Origin: Pokkaliibacter sp. MBI-7
GTDB lineage: Bacteria > Pseudomonadota > Gammaproteobacteria > Pseudomonadales > Balneatricaceae
Length of the DNA: 64,000 bases
NCBI RefSeq assembly: GCF_029846635.1
Contig: NZ_JARVTG010000002.1
Location: 1,033,501-1,097,500 of the forward strand
Direction: 5' to 3'
In this document: positions 33,764 through 42,569 of the stretch, piece after piece
How the letters are laid out: every line of letters begins with the position of its first letter
Position numbering within the stretch: the stretch's first letter is position 1
Notes under the pieces: generated by a model
What the model saw: only the letters and a program-made list of their open reading frames with translations
Told to the model about the DNA's origin: nothing
The model's database searches: none
Position numbers and translations under genes: made by a program

Positions 33764-34805
33764 TCTGCTGGCCTCTCTTCGCCCCGTATCGCTACAACAG
33801 GCACTACGCAGCCGACAGCTGGGTCATGGCCGCAAACTGAAGTTTGCAGCCATTGATGGAGCGATGGGCAGCCTGACCCTGAGTCTGGCACCAAAAAGCG
33901 CTGACAACGACTGGCTGGACCTGCTTACCGGTATCGGTCCGATGGGTCTTGCGCGCAATGAAGCCGAGCGCTTTCTCAATCAGCTGTCAGCAGCTCCCTT
34001 TGCCAGCGCCACGGCAGAGTCCATTACTTCAGAAGCACCCTGGTATCTGCAGCTCTACAACCAGTTACTGTCTGCCGCTGCGCGGGCCCTGTTCGGGTAT
34101 TTGCTCCCGGCTGCATCGCCGACACCGCCTTCGCCCTGCTATGTACTCAGCTGGCAGTTTGCAGAGAGCAGCGGCCAGCTGCTTGTGGCCCTGCCCGACT
34201 CGACGCTGGATCAGCTGCTTGATCGCGGCCCATGGCAACCGCTTTCACGGCTTGACCTGTCATCGCTGCAATGCAGCTGTCCGTTGTTACTGGGCACGTT
34301 AGCGCTACAGGCGTCTCAGATCAGCAGGCTGTGTGCGGGCGATATCCTGCTACCCACAACGCCGTTTTTCACAGCGCACGGAGAAGGGTCAGTGCTGCTG
34401 GGAGGAAAGCGCCTGCAATTGGCTTATGTCGAGGAAGGAACCCTGCCCGCCTACCAGATCACTTATCTGAGTGAAGTCACCGCAGAAGATCAATCCATGT
34501 ACGACCAATACGATGACAACGCACCGTCCAGCATTCATGCCGCCCTGCTTGAGAGTGAAACACCTGTCACCCTGACCCTGCAGGCAGGGCAGATCGCCAT
34601 GACACTGAAAGAGCTTGGCCAGCTGCAGGTAGGCAACGTACTGATAGCGACCGGTGAACCGCTAGGCCATGCCACCCTTTATCATCGTCAGCAACCCGTC
34701 GCCCGGGGTGAGCTGGTCGAGGTGGAAGGCCGCCTGGGAGTGCAGATCAGCAGTGTATTACTGCCGGGAATGTCGACTGACGATGCTGAACCGGAAGCGT
34801 TCTGA
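33753..34805 (+). CDS. hrcQ: T3SS C-ring/sorting platform protein HrcQ (SctQ), unsplit
   Basis: A 350-residue SctQ. The N-terminal two thirds have the YscQ-like variable domain; the C-terminal SPOA domain (VTLTLQAGQIAMTLKELGQL, then VLIATGEPLGHATLYHRQQP and VARGELVEVEGRLGVQI) matches FliN. In P. syringae the gene is split into hrcQa and hrcQb; here it is one frame, as in Erwinia. It overlaps hrcR by one base. Confidence 0.92.
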   Translation: MTASLLASLRPVSLQQALRSRQLGHGRKLKFAAIDGAMGSLTLSLAPKSADNDWLDLLTGIGPMGLARNEAERFLNQLSAAPFASATAESITSEAPWYLQLYNQLLSAAARALFGYLLPAASPTPPSPCYVLSWQFAESSGQLLVALPDSTLDQLLDRGPWQPLSRLDLSSLQCSCPLLLGTLALQASQISRLCAGDILLPTTPFFTAHGEGSVLLGGKRLQLAYVEEGTLPAYQITYLSEVTAEDQSMYDQYDDNAPSSIHAALLESETPVTLTLQAGQIAMTLKELGQLQVGNVLIATGEPLGHATLYHRQQPVARGELVEVEGRLGVQISSVLLPGMSTDDAEPEAF

Positions 34806-35461
34806 TGAATCTGGGACAGGTCGATCCGCTGATTTTTGCGCTTTTTCTCGGCGCACTCTCGCTGCTCCCCATCCTGCTGATCGTCTGCAGTGCCTTTCTG
34901 AAGATATCCATGGTGCTATTGATCACACGCAATGCCATGGGTGTACAGCAGGTGCCGCCAAACATGGCCATCTACGGTATCGCGCTGGCCGCCACCCTGT
35001 TTGTCATGGCGCCGGTGTTCAAGGACATCAGCGTCAAGATCAAGGAAACACCGCCTGACTTCAGCTCTCTGGACAAGATGCAGAGCAGCGTCAACCACCT
35101 GATCGGCCCCTTGCAACAGTTTATGGCGCGGAACTCCAACCCGGATGTGCAGACCCATCTGATCGGCAACACCGTGCAACTCTGGCCAAAAGAGATGTCA
35201 GAGAAAGTCACCAAGGATGACCTGCTGATAACCATTCCTGCCTTTATGCTGTCGGAGCTGCAGGCGGGTCTGGAGATAGGCTTCCTGATTTATATCCCCT
35301 TTATCGTCATTGATCTGATCGTCTCTAACCTCCTGCTGGCGTTAGGCATGCAGATGGTATCGCCGATGACCATCTCGCTACCCCTGAAGATCTTGCTGTT
35401 TGTTCTGGTGGATGGCTGGGGCCGCCTGCTCGATGGTCTGTTCTATACCTATGTGTCTTAA
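34805..35461 (+). CDS. hrcR: Export gate protein HrcR (SctR)
   Basis: A 218-residue FliP/SctR-family membrane protein. N-terminal helix LSLLPILLIVCSAFLKISMVL, conserved NAMGVQQVPPNMAIYGIAL, and C-terminal FMLSELQAGLEIGFLIYIPF with LLLALGMQMVSPMTISLPLK. Normal length, ATG overlapping the hrcQ stop. Confidence 0.97.
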   Translation: MNLGQVDPLIFALFLGALSLLPILLIVCSAFLKISMVLLITRNAMGVQQVPPNMAIYGIALAATLFVMAPVFKDISVKIKETPPDFSSLDKMQSSVNHLIGPLQQFMARNSNPDVQTHLIGNTVQLWPKEMSEKVTKDDLLITIPAFMLSELQAGLEIGFLIYIPFIVIDLIVSNLLLALGMQMVSPMTISLPLKILLFVLVDGWGRLLDGLFYTYVS

Positions 35462-35488
35462 CGACAATTTGACGAGAAGGAGCCGCCG

Positions 35489-35749
35489 TTGGATGCGCTG
35501 ACGCTGTTCAAACAAGGCATGGTGCTGGTGGTGATGCTGTCTGCCCCGCCCCTGCTGGTGGCGGTGCTGGTTGGCGTCATCGTGTCACTGTTGCAGGCAC
35601 TGATGCAGGTGCAGGACCAGACGCTACCGTTTGCCATCAAGCTGGTTGCCGTAGGCATTACCCTGGCGCTGACCGGGCGCTGGCTGGGGGTGGAAATCAT
35701 TCAGTTCACCACACAGATGTTCAATCTGATCGCCACCACCGGGCGCTGA
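35489..35749 (+). CDS. hrcS: Export gate protein HrcS (SctS), TTG start
   Basis: An 86-residue FliQ/SctS protein with two membrane hairpins (GMVLVVMLSAPPLLVAVLVG and LPFAIKLVAVGITLALTGRW). The TTG at 35489 is favoured because AAGGAG lies at the right distance and the translated DALTLFKQGMVLVV matches the family N-terminus. The only in-frame ATG is internal. It ends one base before hrcT. Confidence 0.95.
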   Translation: MDALTLFKQGMVLVVMLSAPPLLVAVLVGVIVSLLQALMQVQDQTLPFAIKLVAVGITLALTGRWLGVEIIQFTTQMFNLIATTGR

Positions 35750-35750
35750 C

Positions 35751-36545
35751 ATGGTTTTCAAAGGGATTCTGCATCTCAATGACTGGATTCTGGCTATCAC
35801 GCTGGCCATGGCCAGACTGTACCCCTGTCTGTTGCTGGTGCCGATTTTTTCCTTTCATGAACTAAAAGGCATGATGCGCTATGCCGTAGTCGTCATTCTG
35901 GCGCTGATGGTATCCCCCGGCATTCATGCTGCACTGCCCACCGACCATTCGTGGTGGACGATATTTGCCCTGTACTTCAAGGAAGCCGTGCTCGGCATGC
36001 TGCTCGGCATTCTGCTGTCGATGCCTTTCTGGCTGTTTGAATCAGTCGGGGCCCTGTTTGATAACCAGCGTGGCGCTCTGATGGGCGGGCAGCTCAATCC
36101 CAGCCTCGGTCAGGACTTCACGCCGTTAGGCTTTTTGTTCAAACAGACACTGATTGTGATGATGGTGCTGTCAGGCAGCTTTCTCACCCTCCTGCAGGTC
36201 ATCTGGGACAGCTATCTGGTGTGGCCGCCAACCCAGTGGTTTCCAGCCCCCGCAGCCGACGGTATGGATGTCTATCTGGATATCCTCTCCACGACCTTTT
36301 CCGACATGGTGCTGTATGCCGCCCCTCTGGTCGCCCTGCTACTGTTTATTGAATTCGGCATGGCGATTCTCAGCCTGTACAGCCCCCAACTACAGGCCTT
36401 TGTGCTTTCTATGCCACTCAAGTGCCTGATTGGCATGGGGTTTCTGATCATCTATATGCCGACACTGTTCTATCTGGCCAGCGAGCGTAATCTGCAGCTG
36501 GTCGGCTTCAAGCATACTTTGCAGTTGCTGTTCTCCACGCCCTGA
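35751..36545 (+). CDS. hrcT: Export gate protein HrcT (SctT)
   Basis: A 264-residue FliR/SctT family protein with about six membrane helices. The region ESVGALFDNQRGALMGGQLN is the conserved loop of the family. Normal length. It completes the SctRST export gate. Confidence 0.95.
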   Translation: MVFKGILHLNDWILAITLAMARLYPCLLLVPIFSFHELKGMMRYAVVVILALMVSPGIHAALPTDHSWWTIFALYFKEAVLGMLLGILLSMPFWLFESVGALFDNQRGALMGGQLNPSLGQDFTPLGFLFKQTLIVMMVLSGSFLTLLQVIWDSYLVWPPTQWFPAPAADGMDVYLDILSTTFSDMVLYAAPLVALLLFIEFGMAILSLYSPQLQAFVLSMPLKCLIGMGFLIIYMPTLFYLASERNLQLVGFKHTLQLLFSTP

Positions 36546-36581
36546 GCAGGTGGCTCTGAGAGCCGATAACGGAGTCACGCC

Positions 36582-37679
36582 ATGAGCGAAAAGACAGAAA
36601 AACCCACCCACAAAAAACTGCAGGACTCGCGGAAGAAAGGCCAGGTCGGTCAGAGTCAGGATGTGCCCAAGCTGCTGATTGCTGCAGCGTTACTGGAAGT
36701 AGTGCTCGCTTCGGTAGAGTCCGGCATGAGCAATATGGAAAATCTGGTCGCTATCCCACTTACATTGCTGCAGCAACCTTTTGGCTATGCCGCCAAAGCC
36801 GTAGTGGTGCAATGCATGACGATAGCGGCTTCCATGATGATCGTGGTGCTGGGTATTGCGGTGATCATGCGACTGATAGGCGGCTGGATGCAGTTTGGCT
36901 TTTTGTTCGCGCCTGAAGCCCTCAAGCTCGACTTCAACAAGCTCAATCCTTTTACCCAGCTGAAGAATATGTTCTCCGGCAAAAAGCTGTTTGAGTTGTT
37001 CAATAGTGTAGTCAAGGCGGTGGCGTTGACTTTCATCCTCTATCTGCTGTTGAAACCAGCGCTCCAGACGCTGATCAAGCTGCCACTGACCGATCTCAAT
37101 ACTACCTGGCATGGCATCACGCTGCTGTTTATCAAGATTGAACGTACCTGTCTGATGGTACTGCTGGTACTGGCAGCCATCGATTTTGGCATGCAGAAGT
37201 ACTTCCATATCAAGGGCCTGATGATGAGCAAGGATGACATCAAACAGGAGCACAAGAACTCCGAAGGTGACCCTCATACCAAAGGCCACCGCCGGCAGGT
37301 AGCCCGGGAGATTGCCATGGGGGGCGGTCCGGCGCCCAAGCCGCAGCCCAAACTGGAAGATGCCGATGCGCTGGTGGTCAATCCTACCCACTTTGCTGTC
37401 GGTCTGTACTATCACGCCGAAACGACGCCACTGCCACGCATTGTCTGTAAAGGTATGGATGACGATGCACTGGCACTGATCGAGGAGGCCAAGGCCAGAA
37501 ACATTCCTGTTATCCGCTTTGTCTGGCTGGCCCGAACGCTATACCGCGAAGATACAGGGCGATATATTCCGCGCGAAACACTGCGCTATGTCGCACGTAT
37601 CTATCAGGTCATTCGGGAGCTGGATGAAGACGCCATGGAGGACGGCATACTGCATATTCCTGATCTTGAAGTGCTCTAG
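36582..37679 (+). CDS. hrcU: T3SS switch protein HrcU (SctU)
   Basis: A 365-residue FlhB/SctU protein and last gene of the apparatus operon. N-terminal EKTEKPTHKKLQDSRKKGQV, four membrane helices, and the cytosolic domain with the autocleavage motif NPTH at 267-270 (ALVVNPTHFAVGL) which, when cleaved between Asn and Pro, changes substrate specificity. No clear terminator follows. Confidence 0.97.
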   Translation: MSEKTEKPTHKKLQDSRKKGQVGQSQDVPKLLIAAALLEVVLASVESGMSNMENLVAIPLTLLQQPFGYAAKAVVVQCMTIAASMMIVVLGIAVIMRLIGGWMQFGFLFAPEALKLDFNKLNPFTQLKNMFSGKKLFELFNSVVKAVALTFILYLLLKPALQTLIKLPLTDLNTTWHGITLLFIKIERTCLMVLLVLAAIDFGMQKYFHIKGLMMSKDDIKQEHKNSEGDPHTKGHRRQVAREIAMGGGPAPKPQPKLEDADALVVNPTHFAVGLYYHAETTPLPRIVCKGMDDDALALIEEAKARNIPVIRFVWLARTLYREDTGRYIPRETLRYVARIYQVIRELDEDAMEDGILHIPDLEVL

Positions 37680-37798
37680 GCCAGCTCCAGCCTCACAACA
37701 ACAGCAAGCTGTGGTAGTCTGCAGCACTCTTTCAGTACGTCAGCAAACTCGACGTACGTGTCACTCTGTGATGAGGCGATGCCTCAGGTGTGGTGGTT

Positions 37799-38749
37799 AT
37801 GTCTGCAAACCCTATCGCGGCCATTCTGGCGCAATATCCTGTAATGATTCTTGATGGTGCCTTGGCTACCGAGCTAGAAGCACGCGGTTGCAATCTGAAC
37901 GATTCCTTATGGTCTGCCAAAGTGTTGATGGAGCAGCCCGAGCTGATCAAAGCCGTGCATTCCGATTACTTTGCAGCGGGGGCCGATGTGGCTACGACTG
38001 CCAGCTATCAGGCTACCTTTGAAGGTTTTGCCAAGCGTGGCCTGAATGCAGAGCAAGCCAGCGAACTGATGGCAAAGGCCATCGCTCTGGCGGCTGAAGC
38101 ACGCGATGAATTCTGGAATAGTCTTTCAGCTGAGCAGCAAGCATCACGCCCTCGTCCACTGGTCGCAGCTTCCGTAGGCCCTTATGGTGCCATGCTGGCA
38201 GACGGCTCAGAATACCGGGGACATTATGGGAAATCTGAAGAAGAGCTTATGGCGTTCCATCGTCCACGCATGCAAGTGCTGGTAGATGCCGGAGCAGACC
38301 TGCTTGCCTGCGAAACCATCCCCTGCCTCACCGAAGCACAGGCTATCGCCCGCTTGATGCCTGAGTTCCCCGGCATTGCCGCCTGGATCAGCTTCAGCTG
38401 CAAGGACGAAGCACATAATAGTGAAGGTGAGCTTTTGAGTAACTGCGTTGCCGCACTGGAAAGTGCTGAACAAATAGCGGCGGTAGGTATCAACTGCACA
38501 GCACCGCAGTTCATCCCTGCGTTAGTGAAGGCTGCGCGGGCCGCTACCAGTAAGCCAGTCATGGTGTATCCCAATTCCGGTGAGAGTTATGACCCGGAAA
38601 ACAAATGCTGGCATGGGCCAGCCAACGCAGAACAGTTTGCCGAACAGGCACAGCAGTGGCATCAATGCGGCGCATCACTAATTGGTGGATGCTGCCGTAC
38701 ATCTCCCGCAGATATCCGTGCAGTGGCTCACTGGGCCCGCCAGCCCTGA
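37799..38749 (+). CDS. mmuM: Homocysteine S-methyltransferase
   Basis: A 316-residue betaine/homocysteine S-methyltransferase-family enzyme that makes methionine from homocysteine with S-methylmethionine or SAM as donor. It starts with VMILDGALATELEARG. Zinc ligands are the Cys in VGINCTAP and the C-terminal GGCCRT pair. ATG 37799 is preceded by AGGTG; a GTG three codons upstream is also open. S-methylmethionine is mainly plant-made, fitting a plant-associated host. No riboswitch is visible upstream. Confidence 0.9.
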   Translation: MSANPIAAILAQYPVMILDGALATELEARGCNLNDSLWSAKVLMEQPELIKAVHSDYFAAGADVATTASYQATFEGFAKRGLNAEQASELMAKAIALAAEARDEFWNSLSAEQQASRPRPLVAASVGPYGAMLADGSEYRGHYGKSEEELMAFHRPRMQVLVDAGADLLACETIPCLTEAQAIARLMPEFPGIAAWISFSCKDEAHNSEGELLSNCVAALESAEQIAAVGINCTAPQFIPALVKAARAATSKPVMVYPNSGESYDPENKCWHGPANAEQFAEQAQQWHQCGASLIGGCCRTSPADIRAVAHWARQP

Positions 38750-38755
38750 AAATAG

Positions 38756-38788
38756 TACCGGCAGCCGCTTAGCCAGCGACTGCCGGTA
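38756..38788. terminator. Hairpin between convergent mmuM and kdgR
   Basis: A 14-bp stem with one mismatch, TACCGGCAGCCGCT with AGCGACTGCCGGTA, and a 5-base loop, six bases after the mmuM stop. The T tract is weak on both sides. Confidence 0.55.
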
Positions 38789-38809
38789 AACTGTTGATCT
38801 ACGCTATAT

Positions 38810-39595
38810 TCAGAACGGATAGCCGGTAAAACCCGACTCAATACAGATCGCCTTCGCTGCACCATGCAGCATAGCCACATACTCTGCCTGTTGAGCGTCA
38901 TTAAAACGCACTGCCGGAAAGGAGATACTCAGTGCGGCTGTAATATGACCAAAGCGGTCAAATATCGGCACAGCAATACAGTAGACGCCCTCCTCCATCT
39001 CCTCCCGATCTTCAGCAAAGCCCTGAGCTTTCACGGTATCCAGCACCAACTGCAATTGGGACAGGTCAGTAATGGTATTCGCTGTAAAAGTACGCAGCTC
39101 ACAGCGGCGCAATATAGCCAGAGCCTCTTCACGATCACGCCATGCCATTAACACCTTGCCGATCGCCGTACTGTGTAGCGGATTGCGTCGACCGATACGT
39201 GAATGCATGCGCAGATGATACTGGCTGTCGATTTTATGGATATAGACAATGCTGTCGTCTTCAAAGGCGCCCAGATGAATGGTTTCTCTGGTCAATCCAG
39301 ACAGCTGTCGCATCTGCTTGTCAGCGATCCTGATCAAGTCAACATGCTGGAGCGCCTTGGCTCCCAGCTCAAATAACTTCAGTGTGAGGGAGTACTTGTC
39401 GTTGTCGCCGTCCTGACTGACGTAGCCCAGCGATTTCATCGTCTGCAGAAAACGGTAGACCGTGCTCTTGGACATCAATACACGTTGCGACAGCTCGGTG
39501 ATACCAATCTCGTGTTCGTCGCCCAGAGCCTGCAGGATGCCAAAGACTTTCATCACGGAAGAAACGGAATCCGGTTGGGTATCAGGATTGCTCAT
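38810..39595 (-). CDS. kdgR: KdgR, IclR-family repressor of pectin catabolism
   Basis: A 261-residue IclR regulator with very high similarity, as I recall it, to enterobacterial KdgR: QPDSVSSVMKVFGILQALGD, then ITELSQRVLMSKSTVYRFLQ, and ETIHLGAFEDDSIVYIHKID. The first 75 residues are a winged helix; the rest is the ligand-binding domain, which senses 2-keto-3-deoxygluconate. ATG 39595 is chosen over a TTG at 39616. It lies downstream of kdgK on the same strand with a 129-base gap. Confidence 0.92.
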   Translation of the reverse strand: MSNPDTQPDSVSSVMKVFGILQALGDEHEIGITELSQRVLMSKSTVYRFLQTMKSLGYVSQDGDNDKYSLTLKLFELGAKALQHVDLIRIADKQMRQLSGLTRETIHLGAFEDDSIVYIHKIDSQYHLRMHSRIGRRNPLHSTAIGKVLMAWRDREEALAILRRCELRTFTANTITDLSQLQLVLDTVKAQGFAEDREEMEEGVYCIAVPIFDRFGHITAALSISFPAVRFNDAQQAEYVAMLHGAAKAICIESGFTGYPF

Positions 39596-39724
39596 AGTCC
39601 GGCCGCACCTCGCCAAGTTTTAATATTTGTAGAACGGCCTTTCAGTATATTCAGAATGACAGGAAAGAAAATGTCGGAGGGGCTTCGATAAATATGCCCC
39701 CCAGCGTAGATCATGAGCGCGGCT

Positions 39725-40693
39725 TCAAACCTGAGGCATCGACTGCATGGGAATAATCGCACCACGGTGTTGAATTACGGTCGAGGCCAGACGATGGCCT
39801 GCTGCTGCTGCCTGCTCAACAGAATCATCACAAAGCCGGGCTGCCAGATAGCCCGCACTGAAGGAGTCACCGGCAGCCGTGGTATCAACAACCTGCTGCG
39901 GCAAAACCCTTACTGCTGGGACTTCATACAACTGTCCATCCGACATCACCAGACAAGACTCTGCTCCGCGCTTGATCACGACCTCTGTTACTCCCGCAGC
40001 CTGTGTTCGAGAGATGACGTCAGCCACCGGAAGCGGACCCCAGAGCATGTCTTCGTCGTCCAAAGTAAGGAAGGCAATGTCAGTTGCCTGCAACATCTGC
40101 TGATACCAGTGCTTTGTTACTTCAGGGCTCTCCCATAAACGTGGTCGGTAGTTGTTATCAAAAATCACCTTACCACCCTGGGAGCGATAACTGATCAGTA
40201 CATCAATCAGCTTTTGTCGCGCCACTGGTGCCAGAATGGCCAGGCTAATACCACTCAGATACAGCACATCCATCTTCATCAGCGCTTCAAGAATGGCATT
40301 TGTCTCAGCAGTATCAAGCCAGTAACGTGCTGCGGCATCATTGCGCCAGTAGTGGAAGCGACGCTCACCATTGGGATCTGTCTCAATGACGTAAAGTCCG
40401 GGCAACTTGTTGTCAAAACGTTGAATCAGGGAAGTATCGATACCTTCCTGCTGCCATGCAGCCAGCATATTGTCGCTGAAGCCATCCGTACCCAGAGCAG
40501 TGACGTAACTGACTCCAAGCTGCTGCTGTGCGCTACGCATGAGGTAAACCGCAGTGTTAAGGGTGTCGCCACCAAACCCTTCAACAATACCTGTTTCAGT
40601 ATGGCGTAACTCAATCATGCACTCGCCAATAATGGCTACTTGCAGCGGGTTATCGCCTGATGAGCAACGAGCAGAACGTTGGGCTGAAGACAT
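39725..40693 (-). CDS. kdgK: 2-keto-3-deoxygluconate kinase
   Basis: A 322-residue PfkB-family sugar kinase. It matches KdgK through VAIIGECMIELR, GFGGDTLNTAVYL, YVTALGTDGFSDNM, GKVIFDNNYRPRLW and the catalytic signature DTTAAGDSFSAGYLAARL. It phosphorylates KDG from pectin or hexuronate breakdown to KDPG. ATG 40693 gives the family length plus about 17 residues; the upstream ATG would add 17 more that do not match. Confidence 0.94.
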   Translation of the reverse strand: MSSAQRSARCSSGDNPLQVAIIGECMIELRHTETGIVEGFGGDTLNTAVYLMRSAQQQLGVSYVTALGTDGFSDNMLAAWQQEGIDTSLIQRFDNKLPGLYVIETDPNGERRFHYWRNDAAARYWLDTAETNAILEALMKMDVLYLSGISLAILAPVARQKLIDVLISYRSQGGKVIFDNNYRPRLWESPEVTKHWYQQMLQATDIAFLTLDDEDMLWGPLPVADVISRTQAAGVTEVVIKRGAESCLVMSDGQLYEVPAVRVLPQQVVDTTAAGDSFSAGYLAARLCDDSVEQAAAAGHRLASTVIQHRGAIIPMQSMPQV

Positions 40694-40762
40694 TGTTGTT
40701 GGCCTGTCCACTTCAGTTAGAGTGGAGTCATTCTGCAAACACAAGAAAGTAGTGTCAAATTA

Positions 40763-40789
40763 TTCAAAACAGCTTTTTATTTTTTTGAA
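40763..40789 (-). promoter_or_regulatory. Possible KdgR operator upstream of kdgK
   Basis: An AT-rich interrupted palindrome, TTCAAAA (40763-40769) and TTTTGAA (40783-40789), 70 bases before the kdgK ATG. KdgR sites are AT-rich palindromes with TTTC/GAAA arms, so the match is suggestive only. Confidence 0.35.
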
Positions 40790-40831
40790 CTAATAACCGA
40801 TCAGGGTCTATGCCAATGTCAGAAAACAAAA

Positions 40832-40859
40832 AAGGGCAGAATGTCACCATTTTGCCCTT
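40832..40859 (-). terminator. Rho-independent terminator of serS
   Basis: Minus strand stem AAGGGCA with TGCCCTT, extended by partial pairing of AAT/ATT, then TTTTTTGTTTT. Located 27 bases after the serS stop. Confidence 0.85.
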
Positions 40860-40886
40860 CTTCACTTCAGGTACTGACCCGACTGA

Positions 40887-42161
40887 TCAGATACTCAGTA
40901 CTTTCAAACCGCCCATATAGGGTTGCAGCACTTCTGGAATAACGACACTGCCATCATTTTGCTGGTAGTTTTCCAGAATCGCCACCAGCGTTCGCCCAAC
41001 GGCCAAACCTGAACCATTCAGAGTATGCAGCAGCTCGGGTTTGCCAGTTTCGGGATTGCGCCAGCGGGCCTGCATACGACGGGCCTGGAAGTCAGTCATA
41101 TTGGAGCAGGAGGAGATCTCGCGATACTTCTGCTGCCCAGGTAGCCAGACTTCCAGATCATAGGTCTTCGCAGACCCGAAAGTCATGTCTCCCCCACAGA
41201 GGATGATGACCCGGTAGGGCAAACCTAGCAGCTGCAGAATCTTCTCCGCATGCCCTGTCATTTCCTCCAGTGCTTCGAAGGATTTGCCAGGCTCGACCAT
41301 CTGCACCATTTCCACTTTCTCGAACTGGTGCTGGCGAATCATGCCACGTGTGTCCTTACCATAGGCTCCCGCTTCACTGCGGAAACAAGGAGTATGGGCA
41401 GTCAGACGCACTGGCAGCTCTGCGGCATTGATGATTTCATCACGTGCAAAGTTGGTCAGCGGTACTTCTGCGGTGGGAATCAGGTAATACTCCTGCTCGC
41501 CCTGCAGTTTGAACAGGTCTTCGGCAAACTTGGGCAGTTGGCCTGTTCCGTACAATGAATCGGAGTTCACCATGTAGGGCACATAGGTCTCAGAGTACCC
41601 GTGCTCGCCTGTGTGGGTATCAAGCATGAACTGAATCAAAGCACGGTGCATCCGGGCCAGCGGACCTTTAAGGGTGGCAAAACGTGCACCGGTCAGCTTC
41701 GCTGCCATGGCGAAATCGAGCCCTAATGGCTGGCCAACATCAACATGATCACGTGGCTCATAGTCAAACTGGGTAGGCTCTCCCCAGACGCGGACTACCA
41801 CGTTATCGTCTTCACTCAAACCTTCAGGAACACTGCTGTCTGGCAGATTGGGTAAAGCCAGCAGGAAAGTATCCAGCTTGTCCTGAATCTCCTGCAACGC
41901 AGTTTTAGCCTGGTCGAGTTCTTCACCAAGGCGGCCTACATCGGCCATCAACGGAGCAATGTCCTCACCCGAGGCCTTAGCTTTACCAATAGCCTTTGAA
42001 CGGGCATTACGCTCATTCTGCAGATGCTCAGTTTTGATCTGTACTTCTTTGCGAGCAGCTTCCAACGCATTGTACGCATCAATATCGAGTTCAAAGCCCT
42101 TCTTACGAAGCAGCTTGGCGACTTCTTCGATCTGGGTACGAAGGAGTTTAGGATCAAGCAT
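40887..42161 (-). CDS. serS: Seryl-tRNA synthetase
   Basis: A 424-residue class II synthetase. N-terminal coiled-coil arm (about 27-100), then motif 2 TPCFRSEAGAYGKDTRGMIR with QHQFEKVEMV, and motif 3 in NGSGLAVGRTLVAILENYQ. Normal length. Downstream of rarA and crcB on the same strand. Confidence 0.98.
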   Translation of the reverse strand: MLDPKLLRTQIEEVAKLLRKKGFELDIDAYNALEAARKEVQIKTEHLQNERNARSKAIGKAKASGEDIAPLMADVGRLGEELDQAKTALQEIQDKLDTFLLALPNLPDSSVPEGLSEDDNVVVRVWGEPTQFDYEPRDHVDVGQPLGLDFAMAAKLTGARFATLKGPLARMHRALIQFMLDTHTGEHGYSETYVPYMVNSDSLYGTGQLPKFAEDLFKLQGEQEYYLIPTAEVPLTNFARDEIINAAELPVRLTAHTPCFRSEAGAYGKDTRGMIRQHQFEKVEMVQMVEPGKSFEALEEMTGHAEKILQLLGLPYRVIILCGGDMTFGSAKTYDLEVWLPGQQKYREISSCSNMTDFQARRMQARWRNPETGKPELLHTLNGSGLAVGRTLVAILENYQQNDGSVVIPEVLQPYMGGLKVLSI

Positions 42162-42176
42162 GATTAGACTGTTCTA

Positions 42177-42563
42177 TCAGAGTGAATTGAAGACTAGGCG
42201 CATAAGCCCAATACCAAGGGCAGCTGCGATGACGGTACAGCATACACTGGATAACATGTAAAGCAGAGCATGAAGCGGCAACTCACGCTCAAATAACGCC
42301 ACCGTTTCCAGGGCAAAAGAAGAATACGTCGTAAGCGCTCCCAAAAATCCGGTAATGATCAGCGGCCGCCAAGTTTCCGGGAGTATGCCCTTTTCAGTAA
42401 TGAGAATATAGCTGACACCAATCAGAAAAGAGCCGCAGACATTGATCACGAAGGTGGCCCATGGCATTCCTGGCTTGAAGAAGGGAGCCAGCCAACTGGT
42501 CAGTGCAAAACGGGACAAGGCCCCCACTGCACCACCACAGGCAACGAATAGAAGCATCTGCAT
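42177..42563 (-). CDS. crcB: Fluoride exporter CrcB/Fluc
   Basis: A 128-residue four-helix dual-topology channel. GGAVGALSRFAL at the start, GSFLIGV, and GFLGALTTYSSFALETV are the conserved Fluc signatures. It lies between rarA and serS, as in pseudomonads. No fluoride riboswitch is visible upstream. Confidence 0.95.
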   Translation of the reverse strand: MQMLLFVACGGAVGALSRFALTSWLAPFFKPGMPWATFVINVCGSFLIGVSYILITEKGILPETWRPLIITGFLGALTTYSSFALETVALFERELPLHALLYMLSSVCCTVIAAALGIGLMRLVFNSL

Positions 42564-42569
42564 GCCGTG

